DNA of 64,000 nt, taken from Pseudomonas sp. ANT_H12B (lineage in GTDB: Bacteria > Pseudomonadota > Gammaproteobacteria > Pseudomonadales > Pseudomonadaceae). The notes under the pieces were generated by a model that was not told the DNA's origin, did no database searches, and saw only the letters and a program-made list of their open reading frames with translations. The stretch's first letter is position 1. Every line of letters starts with the position of its first letter. Positions 8,001 through 18,167 of the stretch are shown here, piece after piece. Position numbers and translations under genes: made by a program. The stretch covers positions 211,199-275,198 of the forward strand of contig NZ_VOBI01000007.1 of assembly GCF_008369325.1 (NCBI RefSeq). Direction: 5' to 3'.

Positions 8001-9166
8001 ATGCCCCTCTCGCTACTCATTCTGGCCTTGAGCGCCTTCGCCATCGGCACCACCGAGTTCGTCATCATGGGCTTGCTGCCCGATGTGGCGGCGGACCTCG
8101 GTGTGTCGATCCCCGGCGCAGGCTGGCTGGTGACCGGTTACGCCCTGGGCGTGGCCATTGGCGCACCGTTCATGGCACTGGCCACCTCTCGATTGCCGCG
8201 CAAGGCCGCGCTGGTAGCGTTGATGGGGATTTTCATCATCGGCAACCTGCTCTGTGCAATTGCCACCGACTACAACGTGCTGATGTTTGCCCGTGTGGTG
8301 ACCGCCCTCTGCCACGGTGCGTTCTTCGGCATTGGCTCAGTGGTGGCAGCAGGTCTGGTGCCAGCGAACAAGCGCGCTTCGGCAGTGGCATTGATGTTCA
8401 CCGGCCTGACCCTGGCCAACGTGCTCGGCGTTCCGCTGGGCACCGCGCTCGGTCAGGAAGCCGGCTGGCGTTCGACCTTCTGGGCGGTGACCGTGATTGG
8501 TGTGATCGCCTTGATCGGCTTGATCCGCTTCCTCCCGGCCAAGCGTGATGAAGAGAAACTCGACATGCGCGCCGAACTGTGCGCCCTCAAAGGCGCCGGG
8601 ATTTGGCTGTCGTTGAGCATGACCGCGTTGTTCGCAGCTTCCGTATTCACCCTGTTCACCTACGTCGCCCGCTGCTCGGCGATGTCACCGGCGTCTCGCC
8701 CAAAGGCGTGACCTGGACCCTGATGCTCATCGGCCTGGGCCTGACGGTCGGCAACATCATCGGCGGCAAACTGGCGGACAAAAGCATGGCCGCCACGCTG
8801 ATCGGCGTCTTTATCTCGATGGCCGTGATTTCGACCGTACTGACCTGGACCAGCGTCGCACTGATTCCGACCGAAATCACCCTGTTCCTCTGGGCCACCG
8901 CGTGCTTTGCCGCCGTGCCCGCGCTGCAAGTGAACGTGGTGACCTACGGCAAAGCCGCACCGAACCTGGTGTCGACCCTGAACATCGGCGCTTTCAATAT
9001 CGGCAACGCACTGGGCGCCTGGGTCGGTGGCAGCGTCATCGCCCACGGTTTCGGCTTGACCAGCGTTCCTCTCGCGGCAGCGGCACTGGCGGTTCTCGCC
9101 CTGCTGGTGACCCTGATTACTTTCCGTCAGCGCGGTAATCCCGAGCTGGCCCCTGCTACCAACTGA
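8001..9166 (+). pseudogene. DHA1-family MFS efflux transporter, frameshifted
   Basis: Reading from ATG at 8001 gives 222 residues of a normal 12-helix drug:H+ antiporter (ALSAFAIGTTEFVIMGLLPD, then RLPRKAALVALM). At 8668-8670 the protein leaves frame and stops at 8711. The other half continues in the next frame from about 8671 (LLGDVTGVSPKGVTWTLMLIG) to the stop at 9166. Adding one C to the CCC at 8668-8670 restores YVAPLLGDVTG and an uninterrupted protein of about 388 residues of the AraJ/YdhP type. So there is a one-base deletion in a short C run, either a real recent mutation or a sequencing error. It sits between the ArsR-type gene and the Old Yellow Enzyme. Confidence 0.88.
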
Positions 9167-9194
9167 TTCACTTACCTCACGAGGGTTGTATTTC

Positions 9195-10244
9195 ATGACG
9201 ACTATTTTCGATCCGATCAAACTGGGCGACCTCGAGTTGGCCAACCGCATCATCATGGCGCCGCTGACCCGCTGCCGCGCCGACGAAGGACGCGTGCCAA
9301 ACGCGCTGATGGCCGAGTACTACGTACAACGCGCTTCGGCCGGCCTGATCCTCAGCGAGGCCACTTCGGTCACGCCGATGGGCGTCGGCTACCCGGACAC
9401 CCCGGGTATCTGGTCCAACGATCAAGTGCGTGGCTGGGCCAATGTGACCAAGGCGATCCACGGCGCGGGCGGCAAGATTTTCCTGCAACTGTGGCACGTC
9501 GGCCGTATTTCCCACGGCTCGTACCTGGACGGTGAAGTGCCGGTCGCACCGAGCGCCATTCAGCCAAAAGGCCATGTCAGCCTGGTTCGCCCACTGGCCG
9601 ACTTCCCAACCCCACGCGCTCTGGAAACCGCTGAAATCGCCGACATCGTCGACGCCTACCGCGTCGGTGCCGAGAACGCCAAGGCAGCCGGTTTCGACGG
9701 CGTGGAAATCCACGGCGCCAACGGTTACCTGCTCGATCAGTTCCTGCAAAGCAGCACCAACCAGCGCACCGACAACTACGGCGGATCCCTGGAAAACCGT
9801 GCACGCCTGCTGTTGGAAGTGACCGACGCTGCCATCGAAGTCTGGGGCGCTGGCCGCGTCGGTGTGCACCTGGCACCGCGTGCCGACTCCCATGACATGG
9901 GCGACGACAACCTGTCCGAGACTTTCACCTACGTCGCTCGCGAACTGGGCAAACGTGGCATCGCCTTCATCTGCTCCCGCGAGAAAGAAGATGGCGACAG
10001 CCTCGGCCCACAATTGAAAGCAGCGTTCGGTGGCCCGTACATCGTCAACGAGCGTTTCACCAAAGACAGCGCCAACGCCTGGCTCGCCAGCGGCAAGGCC
10101 GATGCGGTCGCCTTCGGTGTGCCGTTCATTGCCAACCCGGACTTGCCAGCACGTTTGAAGGCCGACGCACAGCTGAACGAAGCACGCCCTGAACTGTTTT
10201 ACGCCAAGGGCCCGGTCGGTTACATCGACTACCCAACGCTGTAA
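9195..10244 (+). CDS. nemA: Old Yellow Enzyme family ene-reductase (NemA/XenB-like)
   Basis: 349 residues from the ATG at 9195; a TTG at 9186 is in frame but less likely. An FMN-dependent TIM-barrel reductase of activated alkenes and nitro compounds. Features seen are NRIIMAPLTRCRAD at the start, LILSEATSVTPMGVGYP, QLWHVGRISH, and the catalytic loop VEIHGANGYLLDQFLQSSTNQRTD split by its conserved His-x-x-Asn (HGAN) pair. It is the last gene of the ArsR-MFS-OYE operon and is followed by a strong terminator. The context suggests detoxification of electrophiles such as quinones or nitro compounds. Confidence 0.92.
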   Translation: MTTIFDPIKLGDLELANRIIMAPLTRCRADEGRVPNALMAEYYVQRASAGLILSEATSVTPMGVGYPDTPGIWSNDQVRGWANVTKAIHGAGGKIFLQLWHVGRISHGSYLDGEVPVAPSAIQPKGHVSLVRPLADFPTPRALETAEIADIVDAYRVGAENAKAAGFDGVEIHGANGYLLDQFLQSSTNQRTDNYGGSLENRARLLLEVTDAAIEVWGAGRVGVHLAPRADSHDMGDDNLSETFTYVARELGKRGIAFICSREKEDGDSLGPQLKAAFGGPYIVNERFTKDSANAWLASGKADAVAFGVPFIANPDLPARLKADAQLNEARPELFYAKGPVGYIDYPTL

Positions 10245-10262
10245 GCCGCACGACTGAAACGC

Positions 10263-10296
10263 AAAAGCCCCGACTCGCAAGAGCCGGGGCTTTTTT
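10263..10296 (+). terminator. Rho-independent terminator after the ene-reductase
   Basis: AAAAGCCCCG and CGGGGCTTTTTT form a stem around ACTCGCAAGAGC, followed by a T run. It lies 19 bases after the nemA-like stop codon. Confidence 0.9.
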
Positions 10297-10479
10297 GCGC
10301 CGGGTTGGCCACACTCATTCACACACTCGACACAAAATCCCTACAAAATACTGAGTTTGCTACCTGTCAACCTGACGAGCGTACGTATATAAAAGTACCC
10401 CATTACCAGAGCGAGCGAAGTGACAGTGCTTCTCCCGCCTCAACTGTTGATATAAACCGATCAAATTACGAAACTTGTT

Positions 10480-11112
10480 TCATTTGCGCAGGCTGGGGCT
10501 CAAGCGCAGCATGTCCAACCCTGTATCGACCAGACGCTCGGCGTCGATGTGCAGTTCAAAGCTGTCGGGCGCCAACAGCCACTGATACAGGATGCCATCG
10601 ATGTACGCATGCAGGCTGATGGCCGCGCGGACCGTATCGAGGCTTTCCGGTAACTGCGCGCGATTGACTGCATTACTCAAGGCCAGGGCGATGCGCACAT
10701 TGCAATCAAGGCTGACCGCTCGGCGCTGCTGGCGCAGGTCGCACATTTCATCGGTGAATTCGCACTTATGAAACAAAATCTCATTGATGCGTCGGGTTTT
10801 CGGGTCCAGGGCAACTTGATGAAACAAATGAATCAGCAGCTTGCGCATGCAACCCAAGGGGTCGAGTTCATCTTCGCTTTCACTGGCCTTGGCCATTTCA
10901 TCCAGCGGCTCATGCAAGGTATCAAGCATGGCCTGCACCAGATCCGCCTTATTGCTGAAATGCCAGTAGATGGCCCCGCGAGTGACGCCGGCCAGGGTAG
11001 CGATATCCGCCAGTGTCGTGCGCGCCACGCCCCTTTCGTAAAAGGCTTTTTCCGCCGCTTCGAGTATCTGGCTTCGGGTTTCTTGAGCTTCCTCTTTGGT
11101 ACGACGGACCAT
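10480..11112 (-). CDS. ttgR: TetR-family repressor of the RND efflux operon (TtgR/EmhR)
   Basis: 210 residues. The N-terminal helix-turn-helix spans about residues 12-58 ([20 protein letters not shown], then [19 protein letters not shown]), identical in style to TtgR, AcrR and EmhR. The C-terminal domain is the effector pocket, which in TtgR binds antibiotics, flavonoids and solvents. The gene is divergent from ttgABC, with 266 bp between the starts, and a TtgR-type operator lies in that gap. It should repress both itself and the pump until an effector binds. Confidence 0.92.
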   Translation of the reverse strand: MVRRTKEEAQETRSQILEAAEKAFYERGVARTTLADIATLAGVTRGAIYWHFSNKADLVQAMLDTLHEPLDEMAKASESEDELDPLGCMRKLLIHLFHQVALDPKTRRINEILFHKCEFTDEMCDLRQQRRAVSLDCNVRIALALSNAVNRAQLPESLDTVRAAISLHAYIDGILYQWLLAPDSFELHIDAERLVDTGLDMLRLSPSLRK

Positions 11113-11258
11113 GGCAGTAAAACCTCAATCAGGATGCTTCAACGATTTCTGACTATTCGCTGAACAAATAGTGGGGCGAGCGCTCTTGGGCGTCGTCTCC
11201 GGCTTACAATTCGAATCTTTGAACGGCCTTTGTAACGGTGTGGATACGCGGCCAAGGT

Positions 11259-11310
11259 GTTTACAAACAACCATGAACGTAAGTATATTACTTAGCAAGC
11301 TACTTATCCA
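11259..11310 (+). promoter_or_regulatory. TtgR-type operator/promoter between ttgR and ttgA
   Basis: The segment contains TTTACAAACAACCATGAACG followed by TAAGTATATTACTTAGCAAG. From memory this is nearly the same as the TtgR operator of P. putida ttgABC, with the pseudo-palindromic TACAAACAACCATGAAnGTA core. TAAGTATATT probably includes the pump promoter -10 region. About 70-120 bp before ttgA. Confidence 0.75.
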
Positions 11311-11378
11311 CTCAGCGCACATCTTTTACCTTTCCACATTTCTAGTGCGCAATTTGCGCGCCTGACCCGAGGATTTTC

Positions 11379-12536
11379 ATGCAATTCAAGCCAGCTGTTA
11401 CCGCTCTGGTCACTGCCCTCGCCCTGGCATCGCTGCTCAGCGGATGCAAACAGGAAGAGGCGGCGCCTGCCGCACCACCCCCTCAGGTCGGCGTCGTTAC
11501 CCTGCAACCTCAAGCCTTCACCCTGACCTCAGAGCTTCCGGGCCGTACCAGCGCGTACCGCATCGCCGAAGTTCGCCCTCAGGTCAACGGCATCATTCTC
11601 AAGCGTCTGTTCAAGGAAGGCGGCGACGTCAAGGCCGGCCAGCAGCTGTATCAGATTGATCCGGCAGTTTATGAGGCCACCCTGAAAAGCGCCCAAGCAA
11701 ACCTGCAGCAGACCAAATCGATTTCCGATCGATACAAGCAGTTGGTCAGCGAACAGGCCGTGAGCCGTCAGGAATACGACACGGCCCTGGCCAACCGGTT
11801 GCAATCGGAAGCCGCCCTGCAAAGCGCCCAAATCAATGTGCGTTACACCAAGGTTTACGCGCCTATCTCCGGCCGTATCGGCCGATCGAGCGTGACCGAA
11901 GGCGCACTTGTCAGCAATGGCCAGACCGACGCCATGGCGGTGATCCAGCAACTGGACCCGATCTACGTCGACGTGACTCAGTCTTCGGTAGAGCTGCTTG
12001 AGCTGCGCCGCGAACTGGAAAGCGGTCGCCTGCAAAAGGCTGGCGACACTGCGGCAGCGGTCAAGCTGACCCTGGAAGACGGCAGCCAGTACAAACAGGA
12101 AGGCAAGCTCGAATTCTCCGAAGTCTCGGTTGACCAGACCACCGGTTCCGTGACCCTGCGTGCAGTGTTCCCTAACCCTGATCACACCCTGCTGCCGGGC
12201 ATGTTCGTTCACGCTCAATTGCAGGCCGGTGTGAACGCCGCAGCGATTCTGGCACCGCAACAAGGCGTCACCCGCGACCTCAAAGGCACCCCGACCGCGC
12301 TGGTCGTCGGCCCGGACAACAAGGTCGAGCTGCGTCAACTCAAGGCCAGTCGCACCGTCGGTAGCCAATGGCTGATCGAAGATGGTCTGAAGGCAGGCGA
12401 TCGCCTGATCACTGAAGGACTGCAATTCGTTAAACCTGGCGTTGAAGTAAAAGCCAGTGAAGCGACTAACGTTGGCGCAAAGAACCCGGCCCCCGCACAG
12501 GCAGCTAGCAAGGCTTCCAGCGGCAAAGGGGAGTAA
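11379..12536 (+). CDS. ttgA: RND efflux periplasmic adaptor TtgA (EmhA/MexA-like)
   Basis: 385 residues. Lipoprotein signal with lipobox LLSGC and Cys23 as the lipidated residue; the next residues (KQEEAAPAAPPP) form a flexible linker. The body has the lipoyl, alpha-hairpin and beta-barrel order of membrane fusion proteins: GRTSAYRIAEVRPQVNGII, the coiled-coil hairpin around residues 100-150 (AQANLQQTKSISDRYKQLV), then YTKVYAPISGRIGRSSVTEG. It links the inner-membrane pump TtgB to the outer-membrane channel TtgC. First gene of ttgABC, three bases before ttgB. Confidence 0.94.
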   Translation: MQFKPAVTALVTALALASLLSGCKQEEAAPAAPPPQVGVVTLQPQAFTLTSELPGRTSAYRIAEVRPQVNGIILKRLFKEGGDVKAGQQLYQIDPAVYEATLKSAQANLQQTKSISDRYKQLVSEQAVSRQEYDTALANRLQSEAALQSAQINVRYTKVYAPISGRIGRSSVTEGALVSNGQTDAMAVIQQLDPIYVDVTQSSVELLELRRELESGRLQKAGDTAAAVKLTLEDGSQYKQEGKLEFSEVSVDQTTGSVTLRAVFPNPDHTLLPGMFVHAQLQAGVNAAAILAPQQGVTRDLKGTPTALVVGPDNKVELRQLKASRTVGSQWLIEDGLKAGDRLITEGLQFVKPGVEVKASEATNVGAKNPAPAQAASKASSGKGE

Positions 12537-12539
12537 ACC

Positions 12540-15500
12540 ATGTCCAGATTTTTTATCGACCGTCCGATTTTCGCCTGGGTAATTGCCCTGGTGATCATGC
12601 TGGTCGGGGCACTATCGATCCTCAAACTCCCGATCAACCAATACCCGAGCATTGCGCCTCCGGCCATTGCGATCTCTGTGACCTACCCGGGCGCGTCTGC
12701 ACAAACCGTGCAGGACACCGTGGTGCAAGTGATCGAGCAACAGCTCAACGGTATCGATAACCTGCGTTATGTCTCCTCGGAAAGTAACTCCGACGGCAGC
12801 ATGACCATTACCGCGACCTTCGAGCAGGGCACCAACTCCGATACCGCGCAGGTTCAGGTCCAGAACAAACTGAACCTGGCCACCCCGCTGCTGCCGCAAG
12901 AAGTGCAGCAACAGGGTATCCGCGTGACCAAGGCAGTGAAGAACTTCCTGATGGTGATCGGCGTGGTGTCGCGCGACGGCAGCATGACCAAGGACGACCT
13001 GTCCAACTACATCGTGTCGAACATGCAGGACCCGATCTCGCGAACCGCCGGTGTTGGTGACTTCCAGGTCTTCGGTGCCCAGTACGCGATGCGGATCTGG
13101 CTCGACCCGGCCAAGTTGAACAACTACAACCTGACCCCTGTGGACGTGAAAACCGCCATTGCGGCGCAGAACGTCCAGGTCTCGTCCGGTCAACTCGGTG
13201 GCTTGCCTGCCGTAGCCGGTCAACAACTGAACGCGACGATCATCGGCAAGACCCGTCTGCAGACTGCCGAGCAGTTCAAGGCGATCCTGCTCAAGGTCAA
13301 CAAGGACGGCTCGCAGGTGCGTGTCGGCGACGTAGCGGATGTCGCTCTGGGCGGCGAAAACTACTCGATCAGCGCCCAGTTCAACGGCAGCCCGGCCTCC
13401 GGTCTGGCGGTGAAACTGGCCAACGGCGCCAATGCCCTCGACACGGCAAAAGCCCTGCGCAAGACCATCGAGACCCTCAAGCCGTTCTTCCCGGAAGGGA
13501 TGGAAGTGGTGTTCCCGTACGACACCACGCCAGTGGTGACCGAGTCGATCAAAGGTGTAGTTGAAACCCTGGTCGAAGCGATCGTGCTGGTGTTCCTGGT
13601 GATGTTCCTGTTCCTGCAAAACTTCCGCGCCACCGTCATCACCACGATGACCGTGCCAGTGGTATTGCTGGGTACTTTCGGGATCCTCGCGGCGTTCGGC
13701 TTCAGCATCAACACCCTGACCATGTTCGGTATGGTGTTGGCCATCGGCTTGCTGGTGGACGATGCCATCGTGGTGGTGGAAAACGTCGAACGGGTCATGA
13801 GTGAAGAAGGCCTGTCACCCAAGGAGGCCACCAAGAAATCCATGGGGCAGATCCAGGGTGCACTGGTCGGTATCGCGCTGGTCCTGTCGGCGGTACTGCT
13901 GCCGATGGCGTTCTTCAGCGGCTCCACCGGTGTGATCTACAAGCAGTTCTCGATCACCATCGTCTCGGCCATGGCCCTGTCGGTACTGGTTGCGTTGATC
14001 TTCACCCCGGCACTCTGCGCCACCATGCTCAAGCCCATTCCGAAGGGCGAGCACGGCACACCCAAGCGCGGTTTCTTCGGCTGGTTCAACCGCAATTTCG
14101 ACCGCGGCGTCAAAAGCTACGAGCGTGGCGTGGGCAACATGCTCACGAACAAGGCCCCCTACCTGCTGGCCTACATCATCATCCTGGTCGGCATGATCTG
14201 GCTGTTCACCCGCATACCAACGGCATTCCTGCCCGAAGAAGATCAGGGCGTACTGTTTGCCCAGGTGCAGACCCCTGCCGGTTCCAGTGCCGAGCGCACA
14301 CAAGTGGTCGTGGACGAGATGCGTGAATTCCTCCTGCGTCCGACCAAGGACGGTGGTGAGGGCGACGCAGTAGCCTCGGTGTTTACCGTGAACGGCTTCA
14401 ACTTCGCCGGCCGTGGCCAGAGTTCGGGTATGGCGTTCATCATGCTCAAACCATGGGGTGAACGTAACGCCGATAACAGCGTATTCAAACTTGCGGCTCG
14501 TGCCCAGCAGCACTTCCTCACCTTCCGTGACGCCATGGTGTTCGCCTTCGCGCCACCGGCGGTACTGGAGCTGGGTAACGCCACAGGTTTCGACGTGTTC
14601 CTGCAGGACCGCGCCGGTATCGGTCACGACAAGCTGATGGATGCGCGTAACCAGTTCCTCGGCATGGCGGCGCAAAGCAAGGTCCTGTCGCAGGTCCGTC
14701 CGAACGGGCTGAACGACGAACCGCAGTATCAGCTGGAAATCGACGACGAGAAGGCCAGTGCCCTAGGCGTGACCCTCACTGACATCAACAACACCTTGTC
14801 GATTGCTTTGGGCAGTAGCTATGTGAACGACTTCATCGACCGCGGTCGGGTAAAGAAGGTTTACGTGCAAGGCCAGCCTGGCGCTCGCATGAGCCCTGAA
14901 GACGTCAAGAAGTGGTATGTGCGCAATAGCGCCGGCACCATGGTGCCGTTCTCCGCCTTCGCCAAGGGTGAGTGGATTTACGGTGCACCGAAGTTGTCGC
15001 GTTACAACGGCGTAGAAGCGATGGAAATCCTCGGTGCCCCGGCGCCTGGTTATTCCACCGGTGAAGCCATGGCCGAAGTCGAAGCCCTGGCCAAGAAACT
15101 ACCGGCCGGTGTCGGTATTTCCTGGACCGGTCTGTCATACGAGGAGCGTCTATCCGGCTCGCAAGCGCCAGCGCTGTACGCGTTGTCGCTGCTGATGGTG
15201 TTCCTGTGTCTGGCGGCGCTGTATGAAAGCTGGTCGATCCCGATCGCGGTGATGTTGGTGGTGCCTTTGGGGATCATCGGTGCGCTGATGGCGACCAGCC
15301 TGCGCGGCCTGTCCAACGACGTGTACTTCCAGGTGGGCTTGTTGACAACCATCGGTCTGGCGGCGAAAAACGCCATTCTGATCGTCGAATTCGCCAAGGA
15401 ACTTCACGAGCAGGGGCGTAGCTTGCGCGATGCGGCAATTGAAGCCTGCCGGATGCGTTTGCGACCGATCATCATGACCTCGCTCGCGTTCGTCCTCGGT

Positions 15501-15701
15501 GTGGTACCACTGGCGATTTCCACGGGTGCAGGTTCGGGTAGCCAACATGCGATCGGTACCGGAGTAATTGGCGGTATGCTCACGGCCACGATCCTGGCGA
15601 TCTTCTGGGTCCCGCTATTCTTCGTCACCGTGTCGTCCATTGGTCAGCGCAAAAAAGTCGACCAGGATGACGCTATTGAACCTTCTAAAGAGGCTGGCTA
15701 A
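12540..15701 (+). CDS. ttgB: RND multidrug efflux pump TtgB (EmhB/MexB-like)
   Basis: 1053 residues, the full length for HAE1 transporters. It begins [20 protein letters not shown] as these pumps do. The proton-relay aspartates are in [18 protein letters not shown] of helix 4, and the second half repeats the layout with [20 protein letters not shown]. Two large periplasmic loops lie after helices 1 and 7. The trimer exports antibiotics, solvents and hydrocarbons by proton antiport. The stop overlaps the ttgC start by one base (TAATG). Assignment as TtgB/EmhB rather than another RND pump rests on the divergent ttgR, the operator and the gene order. Confidence 0.95.
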   Translation: MSRFFIDRPIFAWVIALVIMLVGALSILKLPINQYPSIAPPAIAISVTYPGASAQTVQDTVVQVIEQQLNGIDNLRYVSSESNSDGSMTITATFEQGTNSDTAQVQVQNKLNLATPLLPQEVQQQGIRVTKAVKNFLMVIGVVSRDGSMTKDDLSNYIVSNMQDPISRTAGVGDFQVFGAQYAMRIWLDPAKLNNYNLTPVDVKTAIAAQNVQVSSGQLGGLPAVAGQQLNATIIGKTRLQTAEQFKAILLKVNKDGSQVRVGDVADVALGGENYSISAQFNGSPASGLAVKLANGANALDTAKALRKTIETLKPFFPEGMEVVFPYDTTPVVTESIKGVVETLVEAIVLVFLVMFLFLQNFRATVITTMTVPVVLLGTFGILAAFGFSINTLTMFGMVLAIGLLVDDAIVVVENVERVMSEEGLSPKEATKKSMGQIQGALVGIALVLSAVLLPMAFFSGSTGVIYKQFSITIVSAMALSVLVALIFTPALCATMLKPIPKGEHGTPKRGFFGWFNRNFDRGVKSYERGVGNMLTNKAPYLLAYIIILVGMIWLFTRIPTAFLPEEDQGVLFAQVQTPAGSSAERTQVVVDEMREFLLRPTKDGGEGDAVASVFTVNGFNFAGRGQSSGMAFIMLKPWGERNADNSVFKLAARAQQHFLTFRDAMVFAFAPPAVLELGNATGFDVFLQDRAGIGHDKLMDARNQFLGMAAQSKVLSQVRPNGLNDEPQYQLEIDDEKASALGVTLTDINNTLSIALGSSYVNDFIDRGRVKKVYVQGQPGARMSPEDVKKWYVRNSAGTMVPFSAFAKGEWIYGAPKLSRYNGVEAMEILGAPAPGYSTGEAMAEVEALAKKLPAGVGISWTGLSYEERLSGSQAPALYALSLLMVFLCLAALYESWSIPIAVMLVVPLGIIGALMATSLRGLSNDVYFQVGLLTTIGLAAKNAILIVEFAKELHEQGRSLRDAAIEACRMRLRPIIMTSLAFVLGVVPLAISTGAGSGSQHAIGTGVIGGMLTATILAIFWVPLFFVTVSSIGQRKKVDQDDAIEPSKEAG

Positions 15702-17161
15702 TGCGCAAGTCGCTACTCTCCATCGCAGTCGCTGCCTTCGTGCTTAGCGGCTGCTCGCTGATACCCGATTATCAGCAGCCTGAAGCACCGGTGGCGGCCC
15801 AATACCCGCAAGGTCCGGCGTATTCGTCGGCCCAAGCGCCTGACCAGGCCGCTGCCGAACAGGGCTGGAAGCAGTTTTTCCATGATCCGGCACTGCAGCA
15901 GCTGATCCAGGTCGCGCTGGAAAACAACCGCGACCTGCGGGTCGCGGCGCTGAACATTGATGCCTTCGCGGCTCAATACCGCATTCAACGTGCCGATCTG
16001 TTCCCGGCGGTTTCCGCCAATGGTACCGGCAGCCGTCAGCGGGTTCCGGCTCGAGCCTCGCAGACCGGTGAAGCGGGTATCACCAGCTCCTACTCCGCCA
16101 CGGTCGGCATCAGCGCCTATGAACTCGACCTGTTCGGTCGGGTTCGCAGCCTGAGCGAAGAAGCGCTGCTGCAATACTTCGCCACTGAAGAAGGGCGTCG
16201 CAGCACTCAGATCAGCCTGGTGGCCAGCGTGGCCAATGCCTACCTGACCTGGCAGGCCGACAAAGAACTGTTGAAACTGACCCAGGACACCCTCGGTGCA
16301 TTCGAGGAGAGCTACAAGCTCACCTCGCGCAGCAACGAAGTGGGGGTCGCCTCGGCCCTCGACCTGGCCCAGTCGCGTACCTCGGTGGAAAACGCCCGGG
16401 CGCAACGGGCCAAGTACACCCGTCAAGTCGCTCAGGATGAAAACAGCCTGGTGCTGCTGCTTGGCACCGGTGTCCCGGCCAACCTGCAAACGGCCAAACC
16501 ACTGGCTGACGACCTGCTGAGCGACGTGCCGGCCGGTCTGCCATCAGACTTGCTGCAACGTCGTCCGGACATCCTCCAGGCCGAGTACAACCTGAAAGCT
16601 GCCAACGCCAACATCGGCGCGGCACGGGCGGCGTTCTTCCCGAGCATCAGCCTGACAGCCAATGCCGGCTCCCTGAGCCCGGACCTGTCCGGTCTGTTCA
16701 AGGGTGGTTCGGGTACCTGGTTGTTCCAGCCGCAGATCAACCTGCCGATCTTCAACGCCGGCAGCCTGCGCGCCAGTCTGGATTATTCGAAAATCCAGAA
16801 AGACATCGGCGTGGCGAACTACGAGAAGTCCATTCAGACGGCCTTCCAGGAAGTCGCCGACGGCCTGGCTGCCCGCCAGACCTACACCGATCAGTTGCAG
16901 GCGCAGCGTGACTTCGTCACCGCCAACCAGGATTACTACCGTCTGGCCGAGCGTCGCTACCGCATCGGTGTCGACAGCAACCTGACCTTCCTTGATGCCC
17001 AGCGTCAGCTGTTCAGTGCCCAGCAGGTGCTGATCACCGACCGTCTGGCGCAGCTGGTCAGTGCCGTCAATCTGTACAAGGCACTGGGCGGTGGCTGGAA
17101 CGAGCAAACCGCGAAGAACGAGCCGTTGAAAGAAGAAGCGCCGAAGCTGAAGTTGTTCTGA
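15701..17161 (+). CDS. ttgC: RND efflux outer-membrane channel TtgC (OprM-like lipoprotein)
   Basis: 486 residues. Lipobox VLSGC with Cys18. TolC-fold protein with the NodT-type duplicated beta-strand/helical-hairpin units: [20 protein letters not shown], then [20 protein letters not shown], and in the second half [20 protein letters not shown] and [17 protein letters not shown] segments. It forms the trimeric exit duct for TtgAB. Last gene of the operon and followed by a terminator. Confidence 0.94.
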   Translation: MRKSLLSIAVAAFVLSGCSLIPDYQQPEAPVAAQYPQGPAYSSAQAPDQAAAEQGWKQFFHDPALQQLIQVALENNRDLRVAALNIDAFAAQYRIQRADLFPAVSANGTGSRQRVPARASQTGEAGITSSYSATVGISAYELDLFGRVRSLSEEALLQYFATEEGRRSTQISLVASVANAYLTWQADKELLKLTQDTLGAFEESYKLTSRSNEVGVASALDLAQSRTSVENARAQRAKYTRQVAQDENSLVLLLGTGVPANLQTAKPLADDLLSDVPAGLPSDLLQRRPDILQAEYNLKAANANIGAARAAFFPSISLTANAGSLSPDLSGLFKGGSGTWLFQPQINLPIFNAGSLRASLDYSKIQKDIGVANYEKSIQTAFQEVADGLAARQTYTDQLQAQRDFVTANQDYYRLAERRYRIGVDSNLTFLDAQRQLFSAQQVLITDRLAQLVSAVNLYKALGGGWNEQTAKNEPLKEEAPKLKLF

Positions 17162-17178
17162 TAGCGCTGAAAAACAAG

Positions 17179-17205
17179 AAGCCCACCGATTGGTGGGCTT
17201 TTTTT
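17179..17205 (+). terminator. Rho-independent terminator after ttgC
   Basis: AAGCCCACCGATTGGTGGGC with a run of seven T after it, 18 bases after the ttgC stop. Confidence 0.9.
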
Positions 17206-17286
17206 ATAGTCGTAATTTCAGTGCTCCAGCGAAGAGACGGCTCAACGCTAACACCTTGATATATGAGTAACAGCATCCAACTTCAA

Positions 17287-17781
17287 TTAACTCTGTTTGT
17301 ATTCCGCCCAGAAAGGTTTCGACTGCACCTTCACGCGGGTTCCGTCTTCGGTCTCAAACTCAAAGTAAAACTCACCTTTAATAAATTGCCTTTCGGGGGT
17401 GGAGGAAATCTCAGTGATGATCAGCTTTCCTTTTTCTCCCCAAACGTCCCCCCCAACCCCTCCCGATTGAAGAGTGCCAAAGATGGCTGCGATGATTGAA
17501 CCGCCAGAAAAAGGGTCCTCAATCGGATAGTTGCCGATTGCCAAGGCCTCTGACCCGGTTATAGATACAGCGGGCACATGCAGGCCTTCACCAAAGTAAC
17601 CTTCAAGAACAGTCAGACGGCCAATCATCCAAAACTCAATTCGCTCCGTCTTCAAGGTTTCCGAAACACCATTCTTGGTAACAGTAATGCTCATGGTCCC
17701 GGTAGAGACACCTTTTGCATTGGCTCTCTCCTTACCCGCAATTTCAAACCCAGGCCTTTCTTTGTTGTATTTAATATCCAT
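17287..17781 (-). CDS. Hypothetical protein, AT-rich, beta-rich
   Basis: 164 residues from an ATG preceded by GGAGGAAAGG, a strong ribosome site. No signal peptide or membrane segment is seen. The sequence alternates short beta-like stretches (GTMSITVTKNGVSETLKTER, then GEFYFEFETEDGTRVKVQSK) with a glycine-rich middle (FGTLQSGGVGGDVWGEKG). I do not recognise the family. Its base composition and that of the following 386 bp are visibly richer in A+T than ttgC or the porin, and the gene lies between ttgC and the porin, so it may be a transferred insert. It could act as an immunity or lipocalin-like protein, but nothing proves that. Confidence 0.7.
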   Translation of the reverse strand: MDIKYNKERPGFEIAGKERANAKGVSTGTMSITVTKNGVSETLKTERIEFWMIGRLTVLEGYFGEGLHVPAVSITGSEALAIGNYPIEDPFSGGSIIAAIFGTLQSGGVGGDVWGEKGKLIITEISSTPERQFIKGEFYFEFETEDGTRVKVQSKPFWAEYKQS

Positions 17782-18167
17782 GATCTGCCTTTCCTCCGAC
17801 CGCTAGATTTTTGATATAAAAAACTCACTTCCAAAAAAATAACGAGAAAAAAAAACTTCATCTACTGTCAAATATGACAGCTATACAAGTGTTCACCGAT
17901 AAATCAGACTCAGAACTATTTGATTAATGAATTATGAGTACCGTTCGATAACCGCCCAAAACCCACTTCCCCCAATTGAACCATCCGGTACATTCCCCGC
18001 ACCATTCGCCTCACAAAACCAATAACAACAGGTTCGACACCATGCCCGCGCGCCCTGCCCTGTCCGGCTGATTCCGTTCGTTTTTGCCCTGATTTCAATT
18101 TTTCGTCTGCAATCCGGGTTGCGGCATCGCCCCCGTTACATCCCCAAGAATTAGAGAGACCGAGCAC
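17782..18167. other. Long AT-rich intergenic region with a perfect inverted repeat
   Basis: 386 bp between the divergent orphan gene and the porin. It contains A-rich tracts (17834-17857) and a perfect 6-bp inverted repeat CTGTCA-AATA-TGACAG at 17865-17880, plausible as an operator. The AATTAGAGAGACCGAG just before the porin start holds its ribosome site. No RNA gene or small ORF with a ribosome site was seen. Confidence 0.45.
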
